In this document: piece after piece, positions 1 to 10,548 of the stretch | How positions within the stretch are numbered: the first letter of the stretch is position 1 | Layout: each line of letters opens with the position of its first letter | DNA from: Ischnura elegans | Lineage: Eukaryota; Arthropoda; Insecta; Odonata; Coenagrionidae | Assembly: GCF_921293095.1 (NCBI RefSeq) | Contig: NC_060259.1 | Location: forward strand, 42,823,812 to 42,887,811 | DNA length: 64,000 nt | Direction: 5' to 3' | The notes under the pieces: model-generated | The model's input: the letters and a program-made list of their open reading frames with translations, nothing else | The model's database searches: none | Told to the model about the DNA's origin: nothing | Program-made: the position numbers and the translations under genes

Positions 1-600
1 CATCTGATATGGACCTCCAAGTCCACTGTTGTACATAGCTGCAATGTTGTTTGGTGGGTCCTCTCTATATCTGACAGATGCCCATGCAATGTTAACTGGA
101 TTAACATGGATATTTTACCGATGCCATATGTTAACGCCGAAAATGCTGTCTGTATGTTTTAGGGATATTGATTGCTGCTTGGCAAGAAATGTCGTAACAT
201 GGGCCTGCATGTTCACTGCTAAAGATTGCTGCAACATTGTTTGGCGGGCACTTTGGATATTTGACAGATATCCATACAATGTTAATTGCATTAATCCTTT
301 CTAAACCAGAACTGCTTCTGGGAGAAATTAAATGTCAAGATTTCTAATATTAAAAATGTGAGCATTTTCTACTCAATCGTAAGTATCGTGGCTGATACAT
401 ATTTCGCCATTAATCTTTATAGCACTAGAGACAACCTGGTACAAATATTTCATTAATACATCTAAAAATGTATACATTCTTGATGTTACTTAGAAGGAAC
501 ATCGAGTCGTAATGGGTTAACATGGATACTAAACGGCTGTCATATGTTAACGCCTACAATGTTGTCTGGATCTTGAGGGAATATTGATTGCTGCTTGGGG
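1..600 (+). repeat. Array of partial copies of a GATATC-rich interspersed repeat (family R1)
   Basis: Three diverged copies follow one another (about 11-186, 197-300 and 505-598). Each carries parts of the same string of motifs: GGACCTCCA, TTGTTTGG.GGG, GGATATTTGACAGATATCC, ATGTTAACGCC, and a terminal GGGATATTGATTGCTGCTTGG. The same family recurs at 16786-16840 and, reverse-complemented, at 19560-20022 and 24045-24777. The open frame across 29-304 is a by-product: the 24-kb copy gives a similar translation but has no recognisable domain. Probably a non-autonomous DNA element; superfamily unknown. Confidence 0.7.
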
Positions 601-892
601 AGTGGGCTTGCTGTCCCTTCCCCTCCCCCTACCATTGAGGGCGGCTGGGTTTCACGCATGTGGCGCCGATGAGCTTCATAATAGCTGAGCCTGACCGCCT
701 CCACCCATCAGATCCTACCTTTCGGGAGTGAGCTTCCACTTACTGGTTGAGTGATGTGGACGAAGGGAGCCCTTGCCTCGTAACAGAGCATTCCCTTCGA
801 ATTGATGTGATCAGAGGGGCGTCGAAACGTAAAAAAGGCGATGAACACAGGGTTCATGAAAAGTTAGGACATGTTAATGAGATATTGCTGTG

Positions 893-1098
893 TTAACTCA
901 AGACATTATGATCTGAACTTAATCGCTAGAAAATATTCCATTCAATATCACTTCGATAGCTCTTATTTTAAAATATGTACTATCTATTTTTACCTTTGTT
1001 GCTCTATTTATTGTGCTCAAGATATTATGATTTGAGCTTAATCACCAGAAAATATGCTATTTATGTGCACCTCGATCACCCTTATTTAAAAAATATTT
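893..1098 (+). repeat. Diverged tandem duplication, about 117-bp period
   Basis: The segment near 893-975 (CTCAAGACATTATGATCTGA, then AATCGCTAGAAAATAT) recurs at about 1015-1098 as CTCAAGATATTATGATTTGA, then AATCACCAGAAAATAT. No coding potential recognised. Confidence 0.6.
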
Positions 1099-1420
1099 AT
1101 TCAACCTATATTGCTATAATATGTTTCAATTTATTTTATATATACCTGTGTAAAACGGGTTTTTCTTTATGCATGGCAGTTATTCAGGAAAAACAACAAT
1201 CATATTCACTATCTAGCATTCAGAATGCATGTTGTTCAAACGCATTTGAAGTAATATGGCAGGCCATTAGCTGGAGGAGGGAGTCCTGAGTCATCAAAAG
1301 ATATACTTCTACGAATTCCTAGTGAAATAAGGTATGATCGCACCGGCCATTGGGTTGTTAATGCCGCAAAACAAAACTGATGTGCTCTGTGCGAACAAAA
1401 TTCAACAACATATCGTGAAA

Positions 1421-1519
1421 AATGTAATGTAAATTTACATAATATCTTGTAATGTATAATGTAATGTAAATTTACATAATATCTTGTAATGTATAATGTA
1501 ATGTAAATTTACATAATAT
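1421..1519 (+). repeat. 37-bp tandem repeat, about 2.7 units
   Basis: Two complete identical 37-bp units (1421-1457 and 1458-1494) and a 25-bp partial unit. Each unit contains AATGTAATGTAAATTTACAT, which holds the palindrome ATGTAAATTTACAT. It is followed at 1533-1585 by a looser array of (AC/AT)CATGTGWAATAA. Units abut without unique spacers, so this is a minisatellite. Confidence 0.9.
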
Positions 1520-1589
1520 ATTTTTATTATACCATGTGTAATAAGAGTAATATCATGTGTAATAATTTGGTACCATGTGAAATAATGCA

Positions 1590-4500
1590 GAGAAGTAAGT
1601 TTATCCTCATTCTAAAACGGGATATTTAGAAATTCGTTCTCTAAAAAACGGATTTTTCTTTATGCTCTCATTCGTCCCCAGTGTTCCAAAATTGGAAAAT
1701 AGTATTACTGTACTTCTAAGGGTGGAAAATGCTTGTATGTATGATTTATGTGGTATATAAAACGAAAAAATATCAAAAAATTAAAATTTTTTGCAAAAAA
1801 ATAATGCGAGCAAAAATGAATGACTCCCAAATACACGTGTGAACGCCGTGAACGTAATGAGAAAATTTGCAAAACGTGCTCACGAAAGTAAAGAAATACA
1901 AACCTTGAGACCTAATTTGTAATGTTTCCATTTCATATTCTTTTCTCTGATACATATTTTTGACCAATAAAAATACCAATAATGTGTATTGAAATGCTAC
2001 ACACGATGCTTTAAACAAATTACGTTTTAATTTTTAAGGATGAAAGTAAGACATTTTTATTTTTCAATAAAATTTTTTTCTGCGTAATTGTGTAATTAAT
2101 ATTTTTTGCGGTGTTTAATTTTTTTCCTAACACTACGCCTAGCCGTAAAATATTATCAAAACACTTCTAAACTCGTTTAATAAAATATGGAGAGAAAACG
2201 AACGAAAGAGCAGGGCGAACGGTCAATTAACCGCTGGCGGTCATAGCCGGCATGCGTCTTACCCCGATCATTCTAGAGTTAAGCATACGTTTTGACCCTT
2301 CCCCCCTTCTTGTGAAAGTTGGGAGATCTCAACGCGCGAATTATGGCGTTGAAATCATGGCGGAAAGGAAAATTTTGTGCCCATTATTCGACTTTGCAAA
2401 AATTTTAATCATATTTTGTGTGCTCCGTCAAGTCTGATTGATTAATAATTCAAATTTGAATATCATATTTATAAATATTTATATTATAATTTGAATATTA
2501 TATTTATTAATTACTTTATATCGCCCTTAATACTCTATATCGTTGATTTGCATATTTTATCGAGTCATATCATAAATAACATCAGGTGAAAAATTCAAAG
2601 AAATCGGACAAATGTTTCCAGACCATTTTTAACAAAAATTTCGTTGCCAAATGGCGAAGTTGTAAGATTATAACGAAAGTGCGATTCGCTTCGATGGCAA
2701 ATCTAGTCCCCGATGCGGCAGAGTAGTTCATGAATTAGTTCCAGATTAGTGTGCTTGTATCCAAAATATTTCCACAAAATTATGTTAAATGCTTCATAAA
2801 AGGTCGATGGCATAGAGGAAGTGTGAAAAATTAAATCGAAAAGGTTTTTAATAATTCTTTTTGTGTATTGAGATTAAATGGTATTCATAGCAGATGAAAG
2901 AACACAAATGGTAATTTCCACACTTTTCAATTCCAAAACTCAACAAACGATCCAGGTTTCAACACACTGTCATTTTCACGATTTCATTGCAGAAAAATTG
3001 TCATTTAACTTTCCTTAAATATATATATATAGCTTGCTCGACACAGTACAGTCTTCTATGGAATCGTGAGGTACCAACATATAGTTTCACCTGATTCATT
3101 GTACGAGAGTTGAATAATCAATGGTGATTAAATGTGGATGGACTTTTTCTAGTGATTACGTCCTGAAATGGACAATTGAAGATGTTAGGAACGAAAAATA
3201 TTCTGAGAGATTCAGGCTGGGCATCGTGGAGCATAGCTTGAGGGATGATAGTACTAGGGATTTGAAGGAGTAACCCGATTTCTTGATTTTCAAGTTAAAG
3301 GTAAGCATTATTCAAGAGAATTTTATGCTTTTCTAGGGAATGAATGTAATGATATTTTCTCGAGCGTCCGGCCGATTTAGTCTATCCATGCGTGCTGACG
3401 CTTCGATGACGTTACCTCTCCGCCGTTCTCAGGGTTTTTGTATTCATTTTTTATAAAAAAATAATAAAAATTCTATATAATAGAGTCATACTGGTCATAT
3501 GCATACATTATTTTGATTTACAAATACATTCTGTACTAAATATCCATCACCTCCGAGCAAAATTTCTTTCGATGGTCAAATAAATTCAGGTCGTTACATG
3601 GCGCATTAAAAGGAATTACAAATTCTTTAAAAGGGGCATTTTTACAATAGCCATGTGTAACATTCATAACGCAAAAAATCATCTTGTGCCTCACTATGCT
3701 ATTTTAAACATTCATAAGTATAGAAAAGTAAAGTACAAGAGGACTTTTTACGTTCTTAGGACTGATTGACGTGGCGCTATGTAAGATGTGCCATTACATT
3801 TTTTCGGTGTACCGACGAATCTCCATTTCTGCCTAATTTACGCTGAGATACTTTTCCATGGTCCTCAGGGTTCATTAATGGTTGGTGGTCATAGTACAGA
3901 GGACGACAGAGAATCATTCCATCGGAAAGTGGCAGATGGGAGATAGTGATGGAAAAATCGAGTATGATTAATATAAAAAATTTAGTTTTAATAGTCAAAG
4001 ATCGATAAAATCGAGATCGAGCCATTACCATACAGTTTCGATCCAAACTTGGTTTTCTTCTATATAGACCATTCTTCGATATAGATAATTTCGTTTGATC
4101 TCAGGAATATCACTACCAACCTATGATAACATCATCTGTCCCCTGTGAAATTCTTTTATCTAAGGCAGATAAAATTGCAAAGGCACGCCCTCGATCATCA
4201 TTGAAGCATCTCAATCAGTTGATTTTTCTTAAAGTTATTGCAGCCAACTGACCTCAAACCATAAATATGCGTTTATTTATACATTTTTACAGCTAGTAAT
4301 CAATCATATATTATGAGTAGAGTTTTGGGATTTTTTCTGCGATTCAAATAGGTGTTTTGAGAGTTATTAGAATGAATTATAAACATATTTTTGTACGAAC
4401 GCCCCTCCATATGCCCATTCCCAGAATGTCCCTGATCAAACGTTCTCTCTTCCCAAACTCTTCCGCCTCTCTTCCCTGGTAAATTCTCTTCCAGACCACA

Positions 4501-4690
4501 TTGATCTGTTCTCACTTCCTAACCCCACTTTTGCCAACCGGACTCTTTCCCATCTGAATTGAAATTCGTAAGGTTAGTGTCATTACCTGTAATGCATTGT
4601 TATTTATGTAAATTTAAAATGCTTGAGTGAATTTGTATTTTTACGCTTGCTATATTGTGCCACTGCAAACTGGCAAGAAAGGTATTTGGA
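1590..4690. other. AT-rich intergenic DNA, no gene recognised
   Basis: Only short open frames in all six frames and no recognisable protein domain. An AAG|GTAAGC donor-like string occurs near 3298, but no matching exon could be supported. The (AT)n run near 3020 is a short microsatellite. Confidence 0.6.
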
Positions 4691-4699
4691 TAATGTACT

Positions 4700-5097
4700 A
4701 AATATATAAATTTTTCAACAAAAGACCGTCATTTTTTCGATTAATCAAACTTTTGGTTCTATTCAATTTCAATTTCTGTTGAAAAGTCGAGCATTTAATT
4801 TTCATTGAAAATCATTCGATTGAAAAATATTTTACCAATTATAATTCAATCATATATTAAAAGGTCGAGCTTTTAATTTCGATTAAAAATCGAATGCTCG
4901 AAAAATGATTTTTACAGATACTTTCCCATCACTACTATTCCGAGCTCCTAGCTGTTATTTTCCGAAACATCTAGACCATTATATTCCCTACCGTGAGGTT
5001 ATGGTGCATGAAACTTGCCTCTAAACTACCTTCGCTGCTTTACAACAATGACGAGGAAACGAATGCCTCATTTTGACCGATATTTTTCCATCAGTAA
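4700..5097 (+). repeat. Dispersed repeat adjoining a Harbinger MITE; inverted copy at 45555-45850
   Basis: The reverse complement of about 4700-5095 aligns with 45555-45850. Shared landmarks include TGATGGAAAAAT, GCAGCRRAGG, ATGGTCTAGATGTTTC, GAAAATAAC, AGTAGTGATGG, and a region of TTCGAT/TCGAAA-type self-complementary strings. In both places the repeat abuts the same end of a Harbinger-like MITE, so repeat and MITE were duplicated together or form one larger unit. Confidence 0.65.
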
Positions 5098-5331
5098 AGG
5101 CCCGTTTATACGATACATTAACACGTACGACTCAATGTCAGTATGCATGAATGATTTTTGTGGACCAGAAAGGGACATGTACAAATGCATGAACCTAATA
5201 AGAACAGGCTCTATTTTCTGTACATGCATTCGCACAAGTTGAGTGGTTACACGGTGCATTTTCGTGCGCATGCACTTCTTCATACATTTGGACATTCAAT
5301 CGTACGGATCAATGTACCGTGGAAACAGGCT
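5098..5331 (+). mobile_element. PIF/Harbinger-type MITE, family H2 (copy 1)
   Basis: Non-autonomous element of 234 bp. The left end AGGCCCGTTTATACG is preceded by TAA. The right end, read inward, is AGCCTGTTTCCACGG. Internal self-complementary tracts of GCATGAA/TTCATGC type run throughout and produce spurious open frames on both strands. Related copies at 45321-45552 and 54257-54485 keep TTA on both flanks, as expected for the 3-bp TWA target duplication of PIF/Harbinger elements. Here the right-hand duplication is lost. Confidence 0.75.
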
Positions 5332-5349
5332 GGGGAATTCACGATTTTA

Positions 5350-6590
5350 TCTGCCAGCCAGTACAGAAGATACCCCCTGCACCGGAGGCACCCCCTGCCA
5401 CGAGGGCCGCTCTGGTAGACTTAAGCCCCTTAGAGATCCTTATGATGAGGGAAATGACCAATGCAAGATATCCAGGTAGAAATAAAATTTTGGTAAATAC
5501 CGCAGTCAGTGTGCAAAACGTATAAAAAACGTCCGGGCACCCTAAGGGTCAATACGAGCCTATCCCGGTCGGAAGACGAGAAGATTTAATTGTAAGTTTT
5601 ACTCAGTTCGATGACTGCTGATGACTGTGGGCTCCAAAAGTGATGAGTGTCTGATGGCGACGGGTTTTCCCCTTTGTCGTCAGTCACCCCTCCTCTCCCC
5701 GACTCCATCTCTCCTTTCGTTAGGTAACAGTGGTCCTTCAAGGGGGCCGCACCGTGGTCCACGTTGTAAGGGCTCCAGCCCCCTCCCCTCTTCCCCCTCC
5801 ACTCCTTACCCCTCTCGTCCCGTCCACTCCTCCGACCATGTCGTGTTTCATCGGCTCTGGCAGCAGCTTCAAACATCAGCTGCGCAGCACGTACCAAATT
5901 TAAGGCCCCGGAAATCTAAAACCTCGTATAATATCAGATGTCGGTCGCTACACGCAAAGCTCTGAGGGGTTCAGGTATAAGCGATCATCGGCAATTACGA
6001 GACTGGAGGCCTTCTTTGCCCTCTTTCGCTCGCTACCTCTCGAGCGGGACTTAAAGCGCTTTCTGGACTGCCCCACCCTTCCATCGAATGTGGCCTGGTC
6101 ATTCAGACGGGACCGCTACCAGTGCTGCAATCTGAATGGAAGGCGAGGAAAAGAAGGGACTCGGGGCAATTGGTTGTCCGTGACTTTGAATGGGGGTGGT
6201 GAGTATCCAAAGTTGCACCTGTTTGTGTCAAAGCAGCGATGGCCTTTTAGAAGGAAAATAACAAGAGTCGAATCTTCGTCAAACTTGTGGACCATACTAA
6301 GGAGGGGATTAAAAGAACCGGTACCGCAGGTGGAATTTGAGGAAGTCTGGCCGGGAGGCTTATGGGATCGGATTGGATAAGTAAATATTTTAATCTAGCG
6401 AGAAAGAGTCTTTTGCGGCTCACTTCCCATTGGGTGGGCCATGCTCAAGGTGCCGTCTCGCAGTGGTGGCTGTGGGGTGGGATCGTTAGAGGTAAATTCG
6501 GAACGGGCTCTATATTTTGCCCAAAGCTGTTGCCGTATTTTAGCAACCACGGTTATATACTTAAGTATTCAGAATTGAACATTTCTTGTT
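5350..6590. other. GC-rich block, no convincing gene
   Basis: Composition shifts to GC-rich with C-rich tracts around 5680-5830. Open frames of 70-115 codons exist on both strands but overlap each other, are rich in Pro, Arg and Ser, and show no domain. They are probably composition-driven. Possible CpG-island-like or regulatory DNA. Confidence 0.4.
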
Positions 6591-6735
6591 CCTAGAAACA
6601 GCGCAGAATACCCTTCCTTTGCGTACATAAATAAGAAACAATTATCCTCTAGTAGTCTAATCCTTACGATTTACTGTTCGCTGTATATTTATTCATCTGC
6701 CACGTGTTCGAAGGTGAAATGCACATAAATGAGAG

Positions 6736-6900
6736 AAAATTTCCCCGCGCTGGGATTCGAACCATGGACCTTTGGCTTTCGGTGAATCGCCATGGGAATC
6801 GAGGAACCTGTAAAGTGCTGTGATCTGCGTGATGCACCGGAAAGTCAAGGGCCCCTGGTTCAATTTCCGGTCTAGGGGATTTTTCCCGATCCCGATTAAT
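6736..6900. repeat. tRNA-derived SINE fragments
   Basis: Two RNA polymerase III B-box-like sequences lie here. On the minus strand, GGTTCGAATCCCAGCG is read from about 6745-6765. On the plus strand, GGTTCAATTTCC lies at about 6859. Neither folds into a complete cloverleaf by eye, so they are treated as SINE debris and not as tRNA genes. Confidence 0.4.
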
Positions 6901-6904
6901 GTGG

Positions 6905-8385
6905 ATTTTAGGTTAGAAATATATCAAACATGACTGAGACTATGGCATGAAAGTATTTAGAGCATATTTCGTGCAAAAATAACGGGAATACTTAACGGTG
7001 ACTCGTGCTGTACAATTAATTTACAGCAATGTAACCAATCATGAGTAATTTTAAATAGAAGAAAAGAAAATTCCTCCTCTGAGGAAAAATATCCTCATCA
7101 CTCAATTAGTAATGTTAGGCATGGTCAATGTAGCTCAAGATAATCTTTTCAGCCTAGAGTGGTGCATGAATTGATGCCTCAACAATCGCCTACTACCGTC
7201 TTTTGTTAGGTTCCCTCTTCACCAAAATTTAGACTTCAAAATCTTTGTCATTTTTTTGGTATTGAAATAATTGATTTAGGAGCTATTCCGTTTTTCGGGG
7301 TCCTACAAAGGATAGCACAGCATCCAAAAATTATAAGAAACCCATGCCATGACATTTTCCAGAAAATATTCTCCAGATACAATGTATTACTATATTACTA
7401 TGTATTACAATGTATTACTATTGTATACTCCAGATGTATTTTACGTTAATAATACGAAATTTCCCGCTTATTCGAAAGAAATTTTGAAAGGATCTTTTCA
7501 ATTAGTTAATATGTTTAATATAGTATTAATAAGTTAATATAAAAAAGATAATTATTTAATCATACATTCTAATTAAGGCATTAATGTCTCATTTAAATAT
7601 GTTTTTTGATATTTGATTTCCTTCGCGTTTCTAAATTGAAGGAGTGTTACGGAACAAAATTTTATTGCACTCTTTTCAAAGTAACACACTATTTTCCTTC
7701 CACGTACTAAAGAAAAAAGTAATTAATTTATTTATATCTCGAGTAAACTACATTAACCGCAATCGCGGTTTTTTGCGAATCCTTGATGAAATTCCTGATA
7801 GTTTTCCTGAAAATCACATTTAGGCCGTAGTTTCGAGGAAAAATACATAAAACTACTCATACGTGATACCATAGCGTAATATACCTATGGTTTGTACTTA
7901 CTATATGTTAATACTCACCCAATATGTATACTCACATAGACAAATATATTCGTTAATCTGCGGTCATCCATTTACGAACCAATTTCGTGATGCATATAGT
8001 TCTACTGAAGTAATCTCTCTCAAAACATTGATATTGATTTTTTTCAGTAATATGTATATGTACATTGCCATAGTCAGTCTATCCACGTAGAACATCAAAG
8101 CAATCATCATTATCAGCCAGCAATTACCAACTAGCAATATTACCGATTGGGCGCACCCCTTTTTTCTATTCTCATACCTAATTACATTCCTTTATTTACA
8201 CCTATGTGTTTCTTTCTTTTCTTTTCAGCCTGCATCACCTGTTACATCTAGCTTATGCCATCAATTGCCTATTTCCCCGTCCACTTGTCCTTTAACGATT
8301 ATCTTCACCAGGCCATTGTTTCTTTGGCAAATTAAAACCAGTAGAACTAAGCGTGATTAAGTGGAATTTTTCCATATGGAAGTAA
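6905..8385. other. AT-rich intergenic DNA, nothing recognised
   Basis: Short open frames only. A local TGTATTACTA-type simple repeat lies near 7380-7430. Confidence 0.55.
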
Positions 8386-8390
8386 ACAAA

Positions 8391-8556
8391 TGCAATTTTC
8401 CACGGTAATAAATCTTTACTCCCGACAAAGGTTTCGATGTTACTACATATTCTTCAAGTTACAAAAAATAGTTCCATAGTGTTCCTTGAAGACGATGTAG
8501 CAACATCGAAACGTAGATCGGGAGTAAAAGTTTAAAATCGTGGAAAACTGCATGCG
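8391..8556. repeat. Inverted repeat (about 70-bp arms) carrying stem-loop/GAAACG motifs
   Basis: The left arm at about 8391-8461 (TTTTCCACG, TTTACTCCCGA, GGTTTCGATGTTACTACAT) is the reverse complement of about 8482-8556, with roughly 80% identity by eye and a short 20-bp loop. The right arm contains TTGAAGA-C-GATGT-AGCA-ACATC-GAAACG, one instance of the recurring motif listed at 40465, 57741 and elsewhere. Confidence 0.8.
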
Positions 8557-8766
8557 TTTCTTTCAGCAATGAGACCGACAAGTTTGTCCTTTCAACGGTT
8601 TTCAGAAGAATTTTCTTTTCACCAGCTCTTTTATGGCTACATAACTCGCTACCTTGATCAAATTCATTTTCGTTATGCAAAGAGTAGGAACAGTAAACTT
8701 GGTTCCGTACAAGGGGGTATAAATAAAATGGACGAATCGCGTGTGCTCAGAAGTTTTTTTTTTTAA

Positions 8767-8988
8767 CCCTTTCAGTCAAGTTTTCCATTAAAATGGACAT
8801 GATTTTCACAGGATTCTTACTACCTGAGCTGTATCTCTGTGCATAACTATTGGCATAGGCTATAAAGTGTACTGAGAGAACGATTACCAAATTATTTTGG
8901 GAAAAATGTTTAAAAGGCTAAACAAGGATAACTTGCAAATATAAAAAAAATTCTACAAACATGGAGAAGAAATGTGTTACTGAAAGGG
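8767..8988. mobile_element. piggyBac-type MITE, 222 bp
   Basis: Termini CCCTTTCAGT and ACTGAAAGGG are perfect inverted repeats, flanked on both sides by TTAA (8763-8766 and 8989-8992). This is the hallmark of piggyBac superfamily insertion: TTAA target and CCY... ends. There is no coding capacity, so mobilisation would need a transposase supplied in trans. Confidence 0.85.
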
Positions 8989-9484
8989 TTAATAATAAAT
9001 CGTCGGCATTAATGCTGTTGCCTTCAAATAGTCCCCATTAGATATTATGCGCTCGTAACAGTACTCGATCGATCGATCTTTGGGATAGCCTTTTGCTGTG
9101 TCAGCGATTTATTGGCGAAGATGGATCCTCGGACGTCGATACAGTAATTTTTTTGGCCAAAAATTCACGAAAGAGAAATGAGGTGTAATAAAAAAATCAC
9201 AGAGCTCATAAAAACACGTTATGCTACACTGGAACATATGCCAAAATATTTTATTTTTAAATTGACAATCTGACTCGCCAAGCTCGCGAGAAGTTTAATT
9301 TAAACATTTTATTCCCGTTACTTTCTATTTTATTTTTAGCCTCGGTTTCGCACCCCGAAAAAGATGCAGTAGAGCATTTAAAGTGGCCGCGCTGTAACTG
9401 AAAGCCGAGGCCAAAATTCGAGCCCAAACTTCCGTATTGTAAATGTAAAAGTAGCAAATAAGTGGGCATCCGTTAGCCCTTTAA

Positions 9485-9852
9485 CGTCCAGGGGACTGAT
9501 ATGTCCCAAATTTTTTAAACTCTCTAAAAATCAAATGAGAAGGTGTATGATTGTAAGAATTGGTTCTATTGAGTAATAGACTACTGGATTCTAGTTTTAA
9601 ATTATTTTCGTGATATCCTTTTGATATTGTAGTTTCCACTTTGTTAAGAACTTTCACTTGAAATGCTGTTTGCGAAGTGGAAATTTGATAGTTTACAACA
9701 AATCAGTGACAAGTTCAATTCTAAACGGACTTTCGGTGAATCCTTTATGTGGTCCTATCCTGTGGATTTAGTACGAAAAACTCCGCATCTGTGCTTTAAT
9801 TTTCACAACATTTGTGTTTTTATGTCATGGGACTCATATGTTCCTATGGACC
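9485..9852. mobile_element. Possible piggyBac-type MITE (degenerate)
   Basis: TTAA (9481-9484) is followed by CGTCCAGGGGACTGATATGTC. The other end, read inward, is GGTCCATAGGAACATATGAG, flanked by ATAA in place of TTAA. The inverted ends are similar but imperfect, so this is a tentative old insertion. Confidence 0.4.
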
Positions 9853-9974
9853 ATAAGAGAGCGAAAATTGGTATTATTTCACGTTCCAGGCTGTATCTCA
9901 GTAGCTATTAGAGATATCGCTTTCATATAAATATTTTTTGGAACCCAAGCATTAACAATATCCCATATATATAT

Positions 9975-10090
9975 TAATATTATCCCGGTCAAGGCGGATG
10001 ATTTTTTCTCTATGGATCTTTCGCACGATTGTGCATTGCGGGTGACTCCCGCATCAGTTATCACCGTAGCTAGTCCCGGTATACTTAAAA
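9975..10090 (+). repeat. SINE fragment, same family as 40311-40552
   Basis: The run TTTTTTCTCTATGGAT, CGCAC..TT, GCGGGTGACTCC, AGTTATCACC, TAGTCCCGGTATACTTAAA matches 40368-40462 closely. The tRNA-like head is missing, so this is a truncated copy. Confidence 0.75.
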
Positions 10091-10548
10091 CTAATTAATA
10101 TTAGCCTAAAAACGTGTTCTGTTATGCAATCTAATTGCTGCAATCTCTATGGACCTTAATTGTGTAAGGATTTTAGGGGCGAGAAGGTCGACCTGATTCT
10201 CACTTAGCCTCACGTATGGGACAGGGGGGGTCGTGGTACGTATCACGTAATTTTTTCCACAAAAAGCAGTTTAAAATGTAATTCTAGACTACGATCTTGG
10301 TAATCTTCCATCCCAGTCTTAAATAATCTTTAATAAAAATAATCAAGCAAATTGTTCTTTTATGAATACAACGCAAAGATGCGTAGATTAACGTATTCAT
10401 ACTGAGAATACGCATTTTTAGCAATCTCACATGAGGAAGGGGGAAGGAGGTTGAGCCAAATCTCACGATATCTCACTAGGGGTAGGAAGAGTCCAAAAAT
10501 CGAGAGTAAATTATGTGATATTAAGTCATTTATAAGGGTCGAGATCTT

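Noticed and set aside
1421-1519. CRISPR-like array
   Set aside because: The 37-bp units are directly adjacent with no spacers, in a eukaryotic context; it is a minisatellite.
3298-3306. Splice-donor-like AAGGTAAGC suggesting an exon
   Set aside because: No coding frame, acceptor or partner exon could be supported nearby.
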